NCBI RefSeq assembly: GCF_002307495.1 | Contig: NZ_NTMR01000027.1 | Location: 1 to 64,000, forward strand | Length of the DNA: 64,000 bases | Reading direction: 5' to 3' | DNA from: Pseudomonas abyssi | GTDB taxonomy: Bacteria; Pseudomonadota; Gammaproteobacteria; Pseudomonadales; Pseudomonadaceae | Shown: piece after piece, positions 10,563-20,445 of the stretch | Layout: every line of letters begins with the position of its first letter | Position numbering within the stretch: position 1 is the stretch's first letter | Program-made: the position numbers and the translations under genes | Notes under the pieces: model-generated | What the model was told of the DNA's origin: nothing | Seen by the model: only the letters and a program-made list of their open reading frames with translations | Databases searched by the model: none

Positions 10563-10832
10563 ATGGAGCCAGATGAGCTACTCGGCCTACGCAACCTGGG
10601 CAAAACCTCCAGCCAGTGGCTGCATGCCACCGGCATCCACACCCCTGAACAACTCCGCCAGCTTGGCCCCGTCGAGGCTTACCGCGCCGTACGTGCGCGC
10701 GGCTTCAACGCCTCCAAGGCGCTACTTTTTGCGATCGCCGGCGCACTCCAGGACACCCATTGGAAAGACCTTGACCCCGCCTACAAGCAAAAGCTGCTGG
10801 AGCAACTTCTGCAGTCCGGCAGGCGAGATTAA
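10563..10832 (+). CDS. TfoX C-terminal domain protein
   Basis: 89 aa, with LLGLRNLGKTSSQWLHATGI and LGPVEAYRAVRARGF, a helix-hairpin-helix-like TfoX C-terminal domain without the N-terminal half found in competence regulator TfoX/Sxy. A strong AGGAGG-type site precedes ATG 10563. The gene lies immediately before the cbpA homologue, as in the P. aeruginosa PA4703-PA4704 order. Function is unknown; a role in competence should not be assumed. Confidence 0.8.
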   Translation: MEPDELLGLRNLGKTSSQWLHATGIHTPEQLRQLGPVEAYRAVRARGFNASKALLFAIAGALQDTHWKDLDPAYKQKLLEQLLQSGRRD

Positions 10833-11007
10833 GCGACCTGGCTCACACAGCCGCAGCCACTCGCTTGCCTGCGTTGCAGACAGGCTTTTATGTTGACGAC
10901 AGCCTGCCCCGCTGAGGTAATGTAAGCCGATACCTGCCGCACCGGCGCAGACGGTACTCCATGCCAACCCTGCAGTAGGTCAGGACTACAAAAAAAGGAA
11001 TTCTGCC

Positions 11008-11805
11008 ATGTATCTGATAGGCGACCAGCCACCTTACGCCGAGAAGCTGATCAACACGCTTCAGAGCATCCCTCAGCAACTGCTCGAGGATCTCGAACCC
11101 TGCGACGCCGCCATTGAGCTGGATGCAGTGGCCGATCTTTACAACCATATCAGCCCCGCTCGCCTGTATTTGCTCAAAAGTGGCCTGCTGCACGCCCAGA
11201 TTGACGGCAAGCCGCTGTTTTACATCCAGGAAGGTGACCTGATCGGCCTGCGCCAGGGCCTGAACGCGGCGCCCTGCACCTACCTCAGTGAAGAGCCGCT
11301 GGTGCTGATTCCCTATGACCGTGAAGCGCTGTTCAAGCACATCCATTCCGACAGCCGCAAGCAGGAACAGTTTACCCAGTACATTCTCGGCCAGGCCGCG
11401 CTGATGTCGGATGCTCTGGCGCACACCAAACAACCGGAAGTCCGTCCGGTGACCGGCTTCCAGCACTTTGCCCCCGGTGCCGAGCTGATCCGTCAGGGCG
11501 ACGACGCCGATCACGTTTTCATTATTACCGAAGGACACGCCGAAGCCTTTGTTGAAGGTATCAAGGTGGGCGATGTGCAGAAGGACGAGATCTTCGGTGC
11601 CATGGCTCTGTTCACCCGTGAGAAGCGCTCAGCGACCGTCATCGCCAGCGTGCCGACCACGGTGATGATGATTCCCAAGGAACAATTTCTCGCGCTGATG
11701 CAAAGCAACCCGCGGATTGCTCATAGCCTGATTGAAAGCATGGCGCGCCGCATTGACCTGATGAACAAGGAACTAACCCACTACAAGCAGCTGAACGAAA
11801 AATAA
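11008..11805 (+). CDS. cbpA: Cyclic-nucleotide-binding protein, CbpA type
   Basis: 265 aa without a helix-turn-helix. An N-terminal domain (1-130) resembles a degenerate cNMP-binding fold. The C-terminal cNMP-binding domain (about 145-255) carries FAPGAELIRQGDDADHVFIITEG and GDVQKDEIFGAMALFTREKRSATV, where FGAMAL and R-SATV mark the phosphate-binding cassette. In P. aeruginosa CbpA (PA4704) is a Vfr-activated cAMP-binding protein located beside prrF. Here too the gene ends 13 bp before the first PrrF promoter. The symbol is given on synteny plus domain match. Confidence 0.82.
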   Translation: MYLIGDQPPYAEKLINTLQSIPQQLLEDLEPCDAAIELDAVADLYNHISPARLYLLKSGLLHAQIDGKPLFYIQEGDLIGLRQGLNAAPCTYLSEEPLVLIPYDREALFKHIHSDSRKQEQFTQYILGQAALMSDALAHTKQPEVRPVTGFQHFAPGAELIRQGDDADHVFIITEGHAEAFVEGIKVGDVQKDEIFGAMALFTREKRSATVIASVPTTVMMIPKEQFLALMQSNPRIAHSLIESMARRIDLMNKELTHYKQLNEK

Positions 11806-11818
11806 TTCAACAAAGGGG

Positions 11819-11848
11819 TTGACCCGCTAATGATAAGCGTTATCATTA
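11819..11848 (+). promoter_or_regulatory. prrF1 promoter with Fur box
   Basis: TTGACC (11819-11824) and TATCAT (11841-11846) are spaced by 16 bases. A perfect palindrome TAATGATAA-GCG-TTATCATTA spans 11828-11848 and covers the -10. It matches the Fur consensus closely, so repression by Fe-Fur is expected. Confidence 0.88.
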
Positions 11849-11852
11849 GCAA

Positions 11853-11961
11853 CAAGTCATCGCGAGATGGCTGTTGATAACAGATTGTCGCGAGACAAAC
11901 GGTTATCTCCTCATCAGGCTAATCACGGATTTTTGCCCGCTCATTGAGCGGGCATTTTTTT
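11853..11961 (+). ncRNA. prrF1: Iron-responsive small RNA PrrF1
   Basis: About 109 nt from the predicted start to the T-run. It ends in a classic terminator, GCCCGCTCA-TT-GAGCGGGC (11935-11953) plus seven T. The middle contains TCTCCTCATCAGGCTAATCA, the conserved pairing core of PrrF RNAs as I know them. PrrF RNAs act with Hfq under iron starvation to lower iron-rich, non-essential proteins. A second near-identical copy follows at 12100, and cbpA lies upstream, as in P. aeruginosa. The 5' end is predicted, not measured. Confidence 0.85.
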
Positions 11962-12065
11962 GCCTGCAACAGGCACGCTCCGCTCCCGAGTCCCACTTCG
12001 CGGCCGAAAATGTCTAGGCGTTCTCATTCCGTCGCGCACCAAATAAAAATAATTCCCATTTACTA

Positions 12066-12094
12066 TTGACGCAAAAATGATAACCGCTATCATT
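12066..12094 (+). promoter_or_regulatory. prrF2 promoter with Fur box
   Basis: TTGACG (12066-12071) and TATCAT (12088-12093) have the same 16-base spacing as prrF1. The Fur-like repeat AATGATA-ACCGC-TATCATT (12076-12094) overlaps the -10; its centre differs from the prrF1 box. Confidence 0.85.
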
Positions 12095-12099
12095 AGCAA

Positions 12100-12207
12100 C
12101 AAGTCATCGCGAGATGGCTTCGGATAACAGCTTGTCGCAAGACAAACGGTTATCTCCTCATCAGGCTAATCACGGATTTCGCCCGCTCAATGAGCGGGCA
12201 TTTTTTT
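12100..12207 (+). ncRNA. prrF2: Iron-responsive small RNA PrrF2
   Basis: Second copy of the PrrF RNA. The first 21-22 nt match prrF1 exactly, the central target-pairing block is identical, and the few differences fall in the short upstream segment and just before the terminator. The terminator GCCCGCTCA/TGAGCGGGC with seven T ends at 12207. Read-through from prrF1 would give a PrrH-like RNA of about 355 nt that includes the unique 103-bp spacer. It converges on ttgC. Confidence 0.85.
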
Positions 12208-12229
12208 GCCCGACAAAAACGTGACCAAC

Positions 12230-12259
12230 AAAAAAGCCGCAGCGGTTACCCGCTGCGGC
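12230..12259 (-). terminator. Rho-independent terminator of ttgABC
   Basis: On minus, GCCGCAGCGG-GTAA-CCGCTGCGGC forms a ten-pair stem followed by six T. It lies just past the ttgC stop and faces the prrF2 terminator. Confidence 0.85.
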
Positions 12260-12281
12260 GTTCTGCACATCAGCTGCAAGG

Positions 12282-13703
12282 TCAGGCTTCAGGAGCCTCC
12301 CGGCGCTCTGCAGCCTGATTGGCAAAATCACCACCGCCCAGCGCACGGTACAGCGTGATCTCGCTCAGCAGTTGGCTCAGGCGATCAGAGATGACCCCCT
12401 GCCGCGCCTCGAACAACTGCCGCTGCGCGTCCAGCAGCGTCAGATAGCTATCGACACCGATGTTGTAGCGCCGGTCAGCCAGGCGGAAGTAGTCCTCCGA
12501 GGCCTCCAGCAGCGCACGTTGCGCGTTCAACTGCTCGACATAGGTCTCGCGTGCCTCCAGGCCGTCTGCCACTTCCCGGAAGGCGTTCTGAATGACTCCT
12601 TCGTACTGGGCAATTTGCTGATTGCGGCTGATCTCGGCATAGTCCAGGCTCGCCTTGAGCGCCCCGGCGCGGAAGATCGGCACGCTGATGCTCGGCGAGA
12701 ACGTCCAGTACTCCGAACCACTGCCGAACAGCTCATCAAGGTCGCTGCTGGCACTACCGGCCGCACCTGTCAGGCTGATGCTCGGGAAGAAGGCAGCTTT
12801 GGCCGCGCCGATACTGGCGTTGACACCCAGCAGCTGATGCTCGGCCTGCAGCACGTCCGGACGCTGATACAGCACCTCGGACGACAGACCGACCGGCAGC
12901 TCGGCCAGCACGTCCTCATCCAGCAACATCGGATTAGCCGCCGTCGCCGACCAGGGCTGACCGACCAGAACGGTCAGCGCGTTGCGGTCCTGAGCCACCT
13001 GACGACGATAACGCGCCAGACTCGCCCGGGCAGACTCAACCGCCGTGCGGGCCTGGGCCAGCTCCAGACTGGAAGCCACACCCACTTCGTTACTGCGCTT
13101 GGTCAGCGCGTAACTTTCTTCGTAGGTCTTCAGGGTGTCGGCGGTCATATCCAGCAAGGCCTGGTCCGCCTGCAGCGTCAGATAGGTACTGGCAACATCG
13201 GCGACCAGACTGATCTGCACCCCACGACGGGCCTCGTCGCTGGCAAGAAAGTCCTGCAGCGCCTGCTCGCGCAGGCTACGAATACGACCAAACAGGTCCA
13301 GCTCCCAGGACAGGCCGAGGGTCGCGGTGTACTGGCTGGTAATCATGCTGTCGCCACTGTTGGACAGGTCCGCCGGCATCCGGGTGCGGGTGCCGTTGCC
13401 GTTGACATCCACCTGCGGATACAACTCGGCGCCCTGAATGTCGTACAGCGCGCGGTTGGCCTCCACGTTCAATGCCGCCACGCGCAGATCACGGTTGTTC
13501 TCCAGGGCCTGACCAATCAACCGCTGCAGCTCCGGATCCTTGAAGAAGCTGCGCCAGCTGATCACCTGGGTTTCCTGCGGGTTGCTTTCAACACCCTCGG
13601 TCCAATTGGCGGGCACCGGCGCCGCTGGGCGCTCGTACTCGGGGATCAGCGAGCAGCCGCTAAGCGCTGCCAGTACCGCCAGGCTCAATACGCTGCGTTT
13701 CAC
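12282..13703 (-). CDS. ttgC: RND efflux outer-membrane channel (TtgC/OprM type)
   Basis: 473-aa outer-membrane factor of the NodT/OprM family that forms the exit duct of the pump. It has a lipoprotein signal with lipobox LSGC, then [11 protein letters not shown] typical of OprM-like N-termini. The two repeated OEP domains are visible ([42 protein letters not shown]). It is the last gene of ttgABC and overlaps ttgB by 4 bp (ATGA). The name is taken from the matching regulator and operator; mexAB-oprM nomenclature would be equivalent. Confidence 0.9.
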   Translation of the reverse strand: MKRSVLSLAVLAALSGCSLIPEYERPAAPVPANWTEGVESNPQETQVISWRSFFKDPELQRLIGQALENNRDLRVAALNVEANRALYDIQGAELYPQVDVNGNGTRTRMPADLSNSGDSMITSQYTATLGLSWELDLFGRIRSLREQALQDFLASDEARRGVQISLVADVASTYLTLQADQALLDMTADTLKTYEESYALTKRSNEVGVASSLELAQARTAVESARASLARYRRQVAQDRNALTVLVGQPWSATAANPMLLDEDVLAELPVGLSSEVLYQRPDVLQAEHQLLGVNASIGAAKAAFFPSISLTGAAGSASSDLDELFGSGSEYWTFSPSISVPIFRAGALKASLDYAEISRNQQIAQYEGVIQNAFREVADGLEARETYVEQLNAQRALLEASEDYFRLADRRYNIGVDSYLTLLDAQRQLFEARQGVISDRLSQLLSEITLYRALGGGDFANQAAERREAPEA

Positions 13704-16700
13704 TGTGCATCCTCCGTCGTTGTTGCTTTCGCGCCTTTGCGCTCGGTAAACAGGGTAGTCACCAGTACATAGAACAGCGGCACCCAGAATATCGCCAGCA
13801 CCGTGGCGCTCAACATACCGCCGATAACGCCGGTACCAATGGCGTGGGAGCTGCCAGCCCCCGCACCGGAGGCCAGAGCCAGCGGCACCACACCCAGGGT
13901 AAAGGCCAGCGAGGTCATGATGATCGGGCGCAGACGCAGACGGCAGGCTTCCACCGCTGCCTCGACGATGCCCATCCCCTCTTCGTGCAGGTCCTTGGCA
14001 AACTCCACAATCAGGATCGCGTTCTTCGCCGTCAGGCCGATCGTCGTCAACAGACCCACCTGAAAGAACACGTCGTTGGATAGCCCGCGCCCTAAGGTCG
14101 CCAGCAGCGCACCAATCACACCCAGCGGCACCACCAGCATCACCGCCATCGGGATCGACCAGCTCTCATACAATGCCGCCAGACAGAGGAAGACCACGAT
14201 CAGCGACAGGGCGTAGAGCGCGGGTGCCTGGTCACCTGACAAGCGTTCCTCGTAGGACAGCCCGGTCCAGGAGACACCAATGCCTTTCGGCAGTTGCTGC
14301 GCCAGCTTCTCGATCTCGGCCATGGCGTCACCGGTGCTATAGCCCGGCGCCGGTTCGCCCTGGATCTCCATCGCCGGCACGCCGTTGTAGCGCGACAGCT
14401 TGGGTGAGCCGTACACCCACTCGCCGGTGGCAAAGGCGCTGAACGGCACCATCTCGCCGCTGCTGTTACGCACGTACCACTTCTGCAGGTCCTCGGGGTT
14501 CATCCGCGATTCAGCCTGACCTTGCATATAGACCTTCTTCACCCGGCCACGGTCGATGAAGTCGTTGACGTAGCTGGAACCCCAGGCAATCGACAGCGTC
14601 TGGTTGATGTCGCTCAGCGACAGCCCAAGCGCACTGGCCTTTTCATCGTCCACCAGCAGTTGGAATTGCGGCTGGTCATCCTGGCCGTTGGGGCGCACGT
14701 TGGCCAGTATGTCGCTTTGCGCAGACATACCGAGCAACTGATTACGCGCCTGCATCAGCACGTCATGACCAACCCCGGCGTTATCCTGCAGGAACAGGTT
14801 GAAACCGGTGGCCGTACCCAGCTCCATCACGGCCGGCGGGGCAAAGGCAAACACCATCGCATCAAGGAAGCCGGCGAAGTGCTGTTGCGCCCGCTGTTGC
14901 AGGGCAAACACACTTAGCTCAGGCGCCTGACGCTCTTCCCATGGCTTCAGGCCAACAAACGCCAGGCCCGCACTCTGACCACGGCCAGCAAAGTTGAAAC
15001 CGGTGACCGTGAATACCGAACTGACCGTGTCGGATTCCTGCTCCAGTAGGTAGGTACGCATGGCATCAACCGTCTGCTGAGTACGCTCAGCACTCGAGCC
15101 AACCGGCGCCTGGACCTGCACGTACAACACGCCTTGGTCTTCATCTGGCAGGAAGGAGGTGGGCAGACGGGTAAACAGGAAGGCCATCAAGCCAACAATC
15201 ACCACGTAGAGCAGCAGATAAGGCGCTTTGCGCTGCAGAATGGAAGCGACGCTGTTTTCGTAGCGCTTCACCCCGCGATCAAAGGTCCTGTTGAACCAGC
15301 CGAAGAAGCCGCGCTTCTCGTGTGTGTGGCCTTTCTCAATCGGCTTGAGAATGGTGGCACAGAGCGCCGGCGTGAAGATCAATGCCACCAGCACCGACAA
15401 CAACATGGCCGAGGCGATGGTGATGGAGAACTGCCGGTAGATGACCCCGGTCGAGCCACCAAAGAAGGCCATCGGCAGGAATACTGCCGACAGCACCAGA
15501 CCGATGCCGATCAACGCGCCCTGAATCTGCCCCATCGAGCGCCGGGTTGCTTCCAGTGGCGACAGTCCCTCCTCGGCCATCACCCGCTCGACGTTTTCGA
15601 CCACGACAATCGCATCGTCCACCAAGAGCCCGATGGCCAGCACCATGGCAAACATGGTCAGGATGTTGATGCTGAAACCAAAGGCCGACAGCAGGCCGAA
15701 GGTGCCCAGCAGAACCACCGGCACGGCCAGGGTCGGAATCAGCGTGGCACGGAAGTTCTGCAGGAACAGGTACATCACCAGAAAGACCAGCACGACCGCT
15801 TCAAACAGCGTGTGCACCACGCCCATGATGGACTCGGAGACAACCGGTGAGGTGTCATAAGGGAAAACCACCTTCATCCCCTCGGGGAAGAAGGGTTCCA
15901 GCTCGGCAATGGTTTCACGCACACCGCGCGCGGTGTCCAGTGCGTTGGCGCCCGTCGCCAGCTTGATCGCCATGCCCGATGCCGGCATGCCGTTATACAG
16001 GGCAGAGATGCTGGCGTCCTGCGCGCCCAGCTCGACCTGAGCGACGTCACCCAGGCGGACCTGGGAGCCATCGGCCTCGACCTTCAGCAAAATCTCGCGA
16101 AACTGCTCGGGGGTCTGCAGCCGGGTCTTGCTGAGGATGGTTGCGTTGAGCTGCTGGCCGGGTACTGCCGGCAAGCCACCAAATTGACCGGCAGACACCT
16201 GAACGTTCTGCGCCTGAATGGCGGCGCTGATGTCGCCGGGGGTCAGCTTGAAGCTGTTCAGCTTGGCCGGATCCAGCCAGATACGCATCGCGTAAGGCGC
16301 ACCGAACACCTGAAAGTCGCCGACACCCTGAGTCCGCGAGATCGGGTCCTGGATGTTGGAAACGATGTAGTCGGCCAGGTCGAAACGGTCCATGCTGCCG
16401 TCTTCGGACACCACACCGATGACCATCAGGAAGTTACGCACCGCCTTGGTAACGCGGATACCCTGTTGCTGCACCTCTTGCGGCAGCAGTGGCGTAGCCA
16501 GCTGCAGTTTATTCTGCACCTGCACCTGGGCGATGTCCGGGTCAACGCCCTGATCGAAGGTAACCGTGATGCTCATGCTGCCGTCAGAGTTACTCTCCGA
16601 CGAGATATAACGCAGACCGTCAATACCGTTGAGCTGCTGCTCAATGACCTGCACCACCGTGTCCTGCACGGTCTGCGCAGACGCACCCGGGTAGGAAACC

Positions 16701-16837
16701 GAAATACCAACGGCCGGCGGCGCGATGCTGGGGTACTGGTTGATCGGCAGCTTGAGGATGGCCAGACCACCCGCCAGCATGATGACCAGCGCGATCACCC
16801 AGGCGAAGATCGGCCGGTCAATAAAGAAGCGCGACAT
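13700..16837 (-). CDS. ttgB: RND efflux inner-membrane transporter (TtgB/MexB type)
   Basis: 1045-aa HAE1-family proton/drug antiporter. The start [20 protein letters not shown] is typical, with 12 predicted transmembrane helices and two large periplasmic loops. Helix 4 carries the proton-relay aspartates in [16 protein letters not shown]. The segment [21 protein letters not shown] of the docking/porter region is well conserved. Expected to export solvents, antibiotics and flavonoid-type compounds with TtgA and TtgC. No truncation or frame break. Confidence 0.94.
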   Translation of the reverse strand: MSRFFIDRPIFAWVIALVIMLAGGLAILKLPINQYPSIAPPAVGISVSYPGASAQTVQDTVVQVIEQQLNGIDGLRYISSESNSDGSMSITVTFDQGVDPDIAQVQVQNKLQLATPLLPQEVQQQGIRVTKAVRNFLMVIGVVSEDGSMDRFDLADYIVSNIQDPISRTQGVGDFQVFGAPYAMRIWLDPAKLNSFKLTPGDISAAIQAQNVQVSAGQFGGLPAVPGQQLNATILSKTRLQTPEQFREILLKVEADGSQVRLGDVAQVELGAQDASISALYNGMPASGMAIKLATGANALDTARGVRETIAELEPFFPEGMKVVFPYDTSPVVSESIMGVVHTLFEAVVLVFLVMYLFLQNFRATLIPTLAVPVVLLGTFGLLSAFGFSINILTMFAMVLAIGLLVDDAIVVVENVERVMAEEGLSPLEATRRSMGQIQGALIGIGLVLSAVFLPMAFFGGSTGVIYRQFSITIASAMLLSVLVALIFTPALCATILKPIEKGHTHEKRGFFGWFNRTFDRGVKRYENSVASILQRKAPYLLLYVVIVGLMAFLFTRLPTSFLPDEDQGVLYVQVQAPVGSSAERTQQTVDAMRTYLLEQESDTVSSVFTVTGFNFAGRGQSAGLAFVGLKPWEERQAPELSVFALQQRAQQHFAGFLDAMVFAFAPPAVMELGTATGFNLFLQDNAGVGHDVLMQARNQLLGMSAQSDILANVRPNGQDDQPQFQLLVDDEKASALGLSLSDINQTLSIAWGSSYVNDFIDRGRVKKVYMQGQAESRMNPEDLQKWYVRNSSGEMVPFSAFATGEWVYGSPKLSRYNGVPAMEIQGEPAPGYSTGDAMAEIEKLAQQLPKGIGVSWTGLSYEERLSGDQAPALYALSLIVVFLCLAALYESWSIPMAVMLVVPLGVIGALLATLGRGLSNDVFFQVGLLTTIGLTAKNAILIVEFAKDLHEEGMGIVEAAVEACRLRLRPIIMTSLAFTLGVVPLALASGAGAGSSHAIGTGVIGGMLSATVLAIFWVPLFYVLVTTLFTERKGAKATTTEDAQ

Positions 16838-16849
16838 AAATAAGATTCC

Positions 16850-17977
16850 TTACTGGGCGGCGGGCTCGGCAACATTGCCGGCGGGCTCAACATTCACGCT
16901 GACACCCGCGCGGACGTATTGCAGCCCTTCAGTGATAAGACGGTCACCCTCGTTCAGGCCGGAGCGAATCAGCCAGCGATTGCCGACCGTGCGCTCGGTC
17001 ACCACGTCACGGCTCTCCACCTTGTCTTCGTCGTTGACTACCAGCGCTGTCGCGTTACCACGCGGTGTACGGGTAATACCCTGCTGCGGCGCTAAAATGG
17101 CATCGCTCTTGGAACCGGCCACCAGTTCGGCATGCACAAACATGCCCGGCAGCAACAGGCGATCCGGGTTGGGGAATACCGCCCGCAAGGTCACCGAACC
17201 CGTGCCCTCGTCCACACTCACCTCGGAGAACTCCAGCTTGCCCTGCTCGCTGTAGGTACTGCCGTCTTCCAGCGTCAGGGTCACTGCGGCGGCGTTGTCG
17301 CCGGCTTTCTGCAGACGTCCGGCCTCCAGATCGCGACGCAGGTTCAGCATTTCGCGCGAGGACTGGGTAATGTCAACGTAGATGGGGTCAAGCTGCTGAA
17401 TGGTCGCCAGCTGCTGGCTCTGACCGCTGGTCACCAGCGCACCTTCACTGACAGCAGACCGGCCAATGCGCCCGCTGATCGGCGCCAGCACCTTGGTGTA
17501 ACGCACATTGATGCGCGCCTCGTCCAAGGCTGCCTGGGCCTGCAGGCCGGCTGCACGCGCCTCGTCATACTCCTGCTGACTGACGGCGTTCTCCTTGACC
17601 AGGATGCCGTAGCGCTCTGCCAGCGAGCGGGTGGAGATGCTGCTGGCCTCTGCGCTCTTGAGGGCCGCCTGATAGACATCGTCGTCAATCTGGTAGAGCT
17701 GCTGCCCTTCTTCGACCTCTGCGCCCTCTTCAAACAGACGCTTCTCCAGGATGCCGTTGACCTGTGGACGCACTTCGGCGATCCGGTAGGCCGTGGTGCG
17801 GCCCGGCAGGTCGTTGGTCAGCAGGAAGTGCTCGGCCCTGAGCGTCACCACGCCCACAGTCGGAGTTTGCTGTTGCTGCTGTTGCTCGGCCTGCTGTTCC
17901 GACTCCTGACAGGCACCGAGCAGCAGAGTAGAGACAAGGAGCGGGAGCAACGCGAGGCGCGCGGGCTTCATCGGCAT
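16850..17977 (-). CDS. ttgA: RND efflux periplasmic adaptor (TtgA/MexA type)
   Basis: 375-aa membrane fusion protein that links TtgB to TtgC. It has a lipoprotein signal (LLLGAC lipobox) and a Gln-rich linker. The lipoyl/hairpin region shows AEVRPQVNGILEKRLFEEG and the beta-barrel LAPISGRIGRSAVSEG. Two ATGs six bases apart (17977 and 17971) could start it. First gene of ttgABC, transcribed away from ttgR across a 197-bp divergent promoter region that contains the TtgR-type operator. Confidence 0.92.
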   Translation of the reverse strand: MPMKPARLALLPLLVSTLLLGACQESEQQAEQQQQQQTPTVGVVTLRAEHFLLTNDLPGRTTAYRIAEVRPQVNGILEKRLFEEGAEVEEGQQLYQIDDDVYQAALKSAEASSISTRSLAERYGILVKENAVSQQEYDEARAAGLQAQAALDEARINVRYTKVLAPISGRIGRSAVSEGALVTSGQSQQLATIQQLDPIYVDITQSSREMLNLRRDLEAGRLQKAGDNAAAVTLTLEDGSTYSEQGKLEFSEVSVDEGTGSVTLRAVFPNPDRLLLPGMFVHAELVAGSKSDAILAPQQGITRTPRGNATALVVNDEDKVESRDVVTERTVGNRWLIRSGLNEGDRLITEGLQYVRAGVSVNVEPAGNVAEPAAQ

Positions 17978-18062
17978 GGAAAGACCTCGTGGGGAAACCG
18001 GTTATGACTGACTGTTTTCATATGCCCCCGGGATCACGCAGAGGCACGAGTGATTGGCGCAC

Positions 18063-18093
18063 AATATAATTACATTCACACCTGTTTGTAAAT
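18063..18093 (-). promoter_or_regulatory. ttgABC promoter overlapped by TtgR-type operator
   Basis: On minus, ATTTACAAACA-GGTG-TGAATGTAA (18093-18070) equals the P. putida TtgR operator, as I remember it, in both arms. It overlaps a -35 TTTACA (18092-18087) and a -10 TATATT (18068-18063) separated by 18 bases. A repressor bound here would block ttgABC directly. Confidence 0.8.
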
Positions 18094-18174
18094 CAATTTG
18101 GTCCTACGCTAACATTAGCTCACAACTTGATCCCGGGCAGGCCGCCAAAGGCCTCCCACCCTGTGAGATTCGCC

Positions 18175-18834
18175 ATGGTAAGACGCACCAAAGAAGAAGC
18201 CTTTGAAACCCGTGAAAGCATTCTCGACGCTGCCGAGCAGTGCTTTCATGCCAAAGGCGTCTCGCGCACCTCTCTGAGCGATATTGCCCAGGCGGCCGGC
18301 GTCACCCGTGGCGCCATCTACTGGCACTTTCATGACAAGGCTGACCTGCTGGATGCTCTGTTTCAGCGCATTCAGATGCCACTGGAAGAGCTCAGCCAGA
18401 AAAGCCAGGATGCCAGCGCCAGCGACCCGCTGGAACGCTTCAGCAAACTGCTGATCACCGTGCTCCAGCGGCTGGAGGCCGATCCGTCTGCACGGCGGGT
18501 CAACGAAATTCTGCTGCTCAAGTGTGACTATATTGAGGAGCCCTGCGGACAGCAGAGTCACCTGCAACGAATGAGCCAGCACCACGACGACAACCTGCGC
18601 AACACCCTGCACCTGGCCATCGCCTCCGGTGAATTACCTGCGGACCTCGACCTGGAGCTGGCCCTGTTCTGCGCGCACGGATTCATCTACGGCGTACTGC
18701 ATCAGTGGCTGATGCACCCGACGCGCCTGAGCCTGGTCGAGCGCGCCCATGAGGTTGCCGCCACCTTGCTGGACATGCTGCGCAACAGCCCTCACCTGCG
18801 CAGTGCTCAATCAGACTCCCAGTCGGCGCAATAA
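18175..18834 (+). CDS. ttgR: TetR-family repressor of the efflux pump
   Basis: 219-aa repressor. The N-terminus MVRRTKEEAFETRESIL and helix-turn-helix TSLSDIAQAAGVTRGAIYWHF match the AcrR/TtgR group closely; the ligand-binding C-terminal domain is more diverged. I choose ATG 18175 for that N-terminus; the ORF could begin at 18127. It is divergent from ttgABC with a TtgR operator between them, so auto- and cross-repression released by bound drugs is expected. Its 3' end overlaps the convergent ChaN gene by 28 bp. Confidence 0.9.
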   Translation: MVRRTKEEAFETRESILDAAEQCFHAKGVSRTSLSDIAQAAGVTRGAIYWHFHDKADLLDALFQRIQMPLEELSQKSQDASASDPLERFSKLLITVLQRLEADPSARRVNEILLLKCDYIEEPCGQQSHLQRMSQHHDDNLRNTLHLAIASGELPADLDLELALFCAHGFIYGVLHQWLMHPTRLSLVERAHEVAATLLDMLRNSPHLRSAQSDSQSAQ

Positions 18835-19670
18835 TCTCGCTCGGGCGTCGCCGGGGTCAGCCAGAGGTAGTCGGTTTGCTGCGCTCCCGGCAGGGCGCCT
18901 GCGCTCACCCCCTGCAGCTGCACAATCACCGGCGCTGCCGAGGCTCGTGGCCAGTGCACCGGCATCCCCAGATCACGCCGGGCGTGATAATTACCGGCCA
19001 GCAACAGTGCTGGCGTCGGAGCGTTCGCCAGGGCCGCTGCCATGGCTTGGTCGCGCGCCTGCTGAATCGCCAGCATGGCGGTTACCTGTTGCTCGTCGAT
19101 ACGGCCGCAATGGCTGGCTTCAATCGTATCGCGCAGACGCCGCACGGCCTCGGCACTGTAGCGCGGCGACAGCGGCGGCGGGCGGCGATACAGCGTCATC
19201 ATGGTATCGCCGTCCAGATTGGCTGCCAGCAGCTGCGCCGGGACATCCAGCCCCCAGCGCACCAGCGGGCCGTACATCGCCCAGTCCCAGCCGGGCTGCC
19301 AGTCCAGCTGCTCCTGCAGGGCAGCATCCCCAGGTAACGATGTGCCTTTCAGCGCAGCCACCCTGGCCTGCTGGGCCGGCTGCAGCATTTCCAGCAGTAG
19401 CGACCGCTGCGGCCGGGCTGCCTGCAGGCGCTGCAGCAGCCACAGCTGCAAAGCGTGATGATCGGGATTATCGTGCTGTTCGCCGACCACCACATAGGGT
19501 GCAGGGGCAAGCCGCTCGACCAGCGCCTGCGGCGTGATCCAGCGCTGCTCGGCGGTCACCCAGACCTGCCCCAGATGCGGGTCGGCCAGCCCTTCCGAGC
19601 CTTGCCAAGACGGCAAAGAGGCACCACACGCCGACAAGCTCAGCAGCAACACCAGCAACATCGGTTTCAT
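18807..19670 (-). CDS. phuW: ChaN-family haem-binding lipoprotein (PhuW-like)
   Basis: 287 aa, with a lipoprotein signal ending in LSAC. The ChaN domain shows VVVGEQHDNPDHHALQLWLL near the start and ALLLAGNYHARRDLGMP late. ChaN of Campylobacter binds haem, and the gene is the last of the phu operon in P. aeruginosa. Here it follows phuV after 7 bp, so it is probably co-transcribed. The symbol rests on synteny; the biochemical role is not proven. Confidence 0.75.
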   Translation of the reverse strand: MKPMLLVLLLSLSACGASLPSWQGSEGLADPHLGQVWVTAEQRWITPQALVERLAPAPYVVVGEQHDNPDHHALQLWLLQRLQAARPQRSLLLEMLQPAQQARVAALKGTSLPGDAALQEQLDWQPGWDWAMYGPLVRWGLDVPAQLLAANLDGDTMMTLYRRPPPLSPRYSAEAVRRLRDTIEASHCGRIDEQQVTAMLAIQQARDQAMAAALANAPTPALLLAGNYHARRDLGMPVHWPRASAAPVIVQLQGVSAGALPGAQQTDYLWLTPATPERDYCADWESD

Positions 19671-19677
19671 GACAATC

Positions 19678-20445
19678 TCAACTCAATACCAGCGGACAAT
19701 CGTGCAGCGGATGCGGCTGCACCCTGACCGGCACCTTGAAGACCTGCTCCAGCCGCTCGACCTGCAACACCTCCCAGGGCGAGCCTTGGGCGCACACCCG
19801 CCCCTCATGCAACAACAGCAAGCGATCAGCGTAACGCGCGGCCAGATTCAGGTCGTGCAGCACCACCAGCACCGCCAACCCGCGGGCGGCCATCTCGCGC
19901 GCCTGTTGCAGGGTCAGATGCTGGTGGGCCAGATCCAGCGATGCGGTCGGCTCGTCCAGCAGCAGACAACCCTGCTCGGCGCTGTCCCACACCTGCGCCA
20001 GCACCCGCGCCAGGTGTACGCGCTGACGCTCGCCGCCAGACAGCGACAAGTAGCTGCGCGCAGCCAGGTGACTGACATCCGCCGCCGCCATAGCCTCGCG
20101 CAGAATCTCGGCATCGCGCCGTTGACCGCTGGCGTGGGGCATGCGCCCCATGGCCACCACTTCCTCGACCTGAAAGGCAAAAGCCAATACCGAACTCTGC
20201 GGTAACACCGCCATACGCCGCGCGCGCTCCTGCGCCGTCCAGCTTGCCAATGGGCGCTGATCCAGCAACACCTGCCCGGCGCTGGGCGCCAGCTCACCGG
20301 TCAGGGTCGCCAGCAGGGTACTCTTGCCCGCACCGTTAGTACCCAACACCACCAGCACCTCACCCGGCTCAAGTGCCAGCTCGACCTGCTCCAGAATACG
20401 ACGATGCCCACGCTGGCAGCACAACTGCAATGCCTGCAACATCAC
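19678..20445 (-). CDS. phuV: Haem ABC transporter ATP-binding protein
   Basis: 255-aa ATPase that powers haem import into the cytoplasm. Walker [10 protein letters not shown], signature [17 protein letters not shown], Walker [13 protein letters not shown] and the switch histidine in [15 protein letters not shown] are all present. It overlaps the permease gene phuU by 4 bp. HmuV is an equivalent name. Confidence 0.93.
   Translation of the reverse strand: MMLQALQLCCQRGHRRILEQVELALEPGEVLVVLGTNGAGKSTLLATLTGELAPSAGQVLLDQRPLASWTAQERARRMAVLPQSSVLAFAFQVEEVVAMGRMPHASGQRRDAEILREAMAAADVSHLAARSYLSLSGGERQRVHLARVLAQVWDSAEQGCLLLDEPTASLDLAHQHLTLQQAREMAARGLAVLVVLHDLNLAARYADRLLLLHEGRVCAQGSPWEVLQVERLEQVFKVPVRVQPHPLHDCPLVLS

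Noticed and set aside
11806-12281. Tandem repeat as a possible mobile or CRISPR-like repeat
   Set aside because: Only two units, each with promoter, Fur box and terminator; PrrF small RNAs explain it fully.
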